Positions 5,798-7,272 of a DNA stretch of 7,272 nt are shown here, piece by piece. The position numbers were made by a program, and so were the translations under genes. The stretch is from Actinomycetota bacterium. Lineage in GTDB: Bacteria; Actinomycetota; Acidimicrobiia; Acidimicrobiales; UBA8592. Where the stretch lies: contig PATO01000003.1 in assembly GCA_002712415.1 (NCBI GenBank), positions 14,183 to 21,454 on the forward strand, given 5' to 3'. The notes beneath the pieces were generated by a model. The model was not told the DNA's origin, did no database searches, and saw only the letters and a program-made list of their open reading frames with translations. Position 1 is the stretch's first letter. Each line of letters opens with the position of its first letter.

Positions 5798-7272
5798 GTG
5801 ATAAAGGAATCGCTTCGCGGCAAAAAGATAGCCATAACTGGATCCACCGGATTTCTTGGAACTGCCCTAGTAGAACTTCTACTTCGAGAAATTGATGATA
5901 TTCAGTTGCGACTTTTGATACGACCATCTGGTAAGCGTTCAGCATCAAAGCGCCTTGAGAGAGACATCCTACGAAATGACGCATTTGATCAGTTGAGAGA
6001 AGCACTAGGTGCAGAAGGTTTTGATAACTTAACCGTCAAGGCAGTCGAAGCATTGTCCGCAGACATTTCGTTAGATAATTTAGGCCTTGACGACGCTGGA
6101 CTTCAAGAACTCAGCGAATGTGACATTGTAATTCATAGTGCCGCAGCTGTAAGTTTCGACGAACCATTGGACCGAGCGGCGGAAGTTAACCTTATGGGCC
6201 CTGTTCGTTTAGTGGAGACGTTACAGAGCCTTGACGTAAAACCTCACCTAGTGATGGTAAGTACGTGTTACGTGGCTGGAAATAGAAAAGGGACTGCACA
6301 TGAGAAACCTCTTTCACAGAGTCCGTTCTACGTTCCGTTAAACTGGCGAGAAGAAACTGAGGCAGCGCGTAGGACAAGGTCGTACACAGAAGATGACAGT
6401 CGACGAAGCGAAAATCTCGAAAAGTTCCGAGCTGAAGCAAAGAGCGAATTAGGTGCGCCGGGAATTTCGTTAATAGCCACCAAAACCGAGCAGATCCGTG
6501 AACGATGGGTTAAAGATAAAATGGTAGAAGCTGGAAGGGAACGAGCCACCTCACTTGGCTTTCCAGATGCCTACGCTTTTACTAAAGCTATGGCCGAACA
6601 AGCGGTTCAAGAAGTTTGTGGTGACATACCATTATCGATAGTGCGCCCTTCAATCATCGAATCATCATGGGGTGAACCTAAATCGGGTTGGATAAGAGGT
6701 TTCAGGATGGCTGAACCTATTATTTTGAATTTCGGCAAAGGAACCCTCCGGGATTTCCCTGGTTTACCCGAAGGCATAATTGACGTGATTCCCGTTGATC
6801 TTGTTGCGTCGGCGATTGTAGCTGTCGCAGCCCAAGAGAAACCCTCCGATCCGTTTGTGGTTCAAGTTGCTAGTGGTGCCTGTAATCCGATAAAAATTGG
6901 CATCTTGGCCGATTACGTCCATGAATTCTTTGGAAACTTCCCGATCCTTGATGAGAAGAACCAGCCCATAACTCCCTCAAAATGGGAATTTCCGGGACGT
7001 GGACGCGTAGTGACGCAATTGACAAGGGCAAAGCGTATCCTTCAAGTCGCCGAAAATGGACTTCACAAACTCCCTATTAGAGGAAACCAAGCAATGATAG
7101 TGGCTGACTTAGAAGAGAAACGCAACGAATTAGACAAAGCCATGGAGTACATCACTTTGTACGGAAAATATGTTGAATGCGAAGCGATCTACGACGTGTC
7201 AAACCTCCTTAAATTGTGGGATTCACTCGACAACAGGGATAGAAGTGCCTTTCCATTTGACCCGCGCATTAT
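5798..7272 (+). CDS. Fatty acyl-CoA reductase (male-sterility-type NAD(P)-binding SDR), partial at right edge
   Basis: The open frame gives 491 codons with no stop before the window ends. It is an extended SDR of the fatty acyl-CoA reductase type, which reduces long-chain acyl-CoA to fatty alcohol (or aldehyde) with NAD(P)H. That product feeds wax esters or ether/alcohol lipids. The Rossmann motif TGSTGFLG (14-21) binds the nucleotide. DIVIHSAAAVSF (109-120) and VSTCYVAG (154-161) precede the catalytic YAFTK (Tyr259, Lys263). RPSIIESSWGEP (283-294), GWIRG (297-301) and DVIPVDLVASAI (329-340) are typical of the male-sterility family. The tail from about 435 (EYITLYGKYVECEAIYDVSN) begins the family's C-terminal domain. 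A charged, arginine- and glutamate-rich helical stretch (about 184-250) lies between the catalytic Ser and Tyr regions. The GTG start places the glycine motif normally; there is no good Shine-Dalgarno. Possible fusion to further domains lies off the edge. It is divergent from tetR. Confidence 0.85.
   Translation, partial: MIKESLRGKKIAITGSTGFLGTALVELLLREIDDIQLRLLIRPSGKRSASKRLERDILRNDAFDQLREALGAEGFDNLTVKAVEALSADISLDNLGLDDAGLQELSECDIVIHSAAAVSFDEPLDRAAEVNLMGPVRLVETLQSLDVKPHLVMVSTCYVAGNRKGTAHEKPLSQSPFYVPLNWREETEAARRTRSYTEDDSRRSENLEKFRAEAKSELGAPGISLIATKTEQIRERWVKDKMVEAGRERATSLGFPDAYAFTKAMAEQAVQEVCGDIPLSIVRPSIIESSWGEPKSGWIRGFRMAEPIILNFGKGTLRDFPGLPEGIIDVIPVDLVASAIVAVAAQEKPSDPFVVQVASGACNPIKIGILADYVHEFFGNFPILDEKNQPITPSKWEFPGRGRVVTQLTRAKRILQVAENGLHKLPIRGNQAMIVADLEEKRNELDKAMEYITLYGKYVECEAIYDVSNLLKLWDSLDNRDRSAFPFDPRI

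Noticed and set aside
6192..6549. Minus-strand open frames within the reductase gene
   Set aside because: They are antisense to a continuous 491-codon frame with catalytic motifs and show no independent support.

Overview
The window looks like a chromosomal stretch from an uncultivated-type bacterium of moderate GC (two sampled lines give 45 and 50%). The mix is a two-domain TrkA, a K+-dependent-type membrane pyrophosphatase, a D-Ala-D-Ala ligase, and a TetR regulator divergent from a fatty acyl-CoA reductase. Together with GTG/TTG starts and several starts lacking a Shine-Dalgarno, this resembles marine Actinobacteria (perhaps Acidimicrobiia). That placement is an impression from gene content and is not proven. 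The window shows no mobile element, CRISPR array, tRNA, rRNA or phage gene; it reads as ordinary core or near-core genome.

Layout. Positions 1-1055 on the minus strand hold most of trkA (potassium uptake regulatory subunit), whose C-terminus lies beyond the left edge. A 171-bp divergent spacer (1056-1226) separates it from hppA (1227-3302, plus strand), a membrane-bound ion-pumping pyrophosphatase with a TTG start and a clear ribosome binding site. Then come an alpha/beta hydrolase of unknown substrate (3329-4132) and ddl, D-alanine--D-alanine ligase (4129-5184). These two overlap by 4 bp in a GTGA arrangement. A TetR-family repressor gene (5174-5755, minus) converges on ddl, with an 11-bp overlap of the coding ends. 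It is divergent from a fatty acyl-CoA reductase (5798 to the right edge, incomplete).

How the genes may work together. trkA and hppA share a divergent control region. The pyrophosphatase carries the alanine that marks the K+-requiring subfamily, so a link between K+ uptake and K+-dependent ion pumping is plausible but inferred. The tetR/reductase pair is separated by only 42 bp, which contains a perfect inverted repeat (CTACCA-AG-TGGTAG). This looks like a self-contained regulator-operator-target unit in fatty alcohol or wax-type lipid metabolism. Both genes of that pair appear able to start as leaderless GTG mRNAs. Nothing in the window is clearly a new biological system; the tetR/reductase switch is the most testable local novelty.
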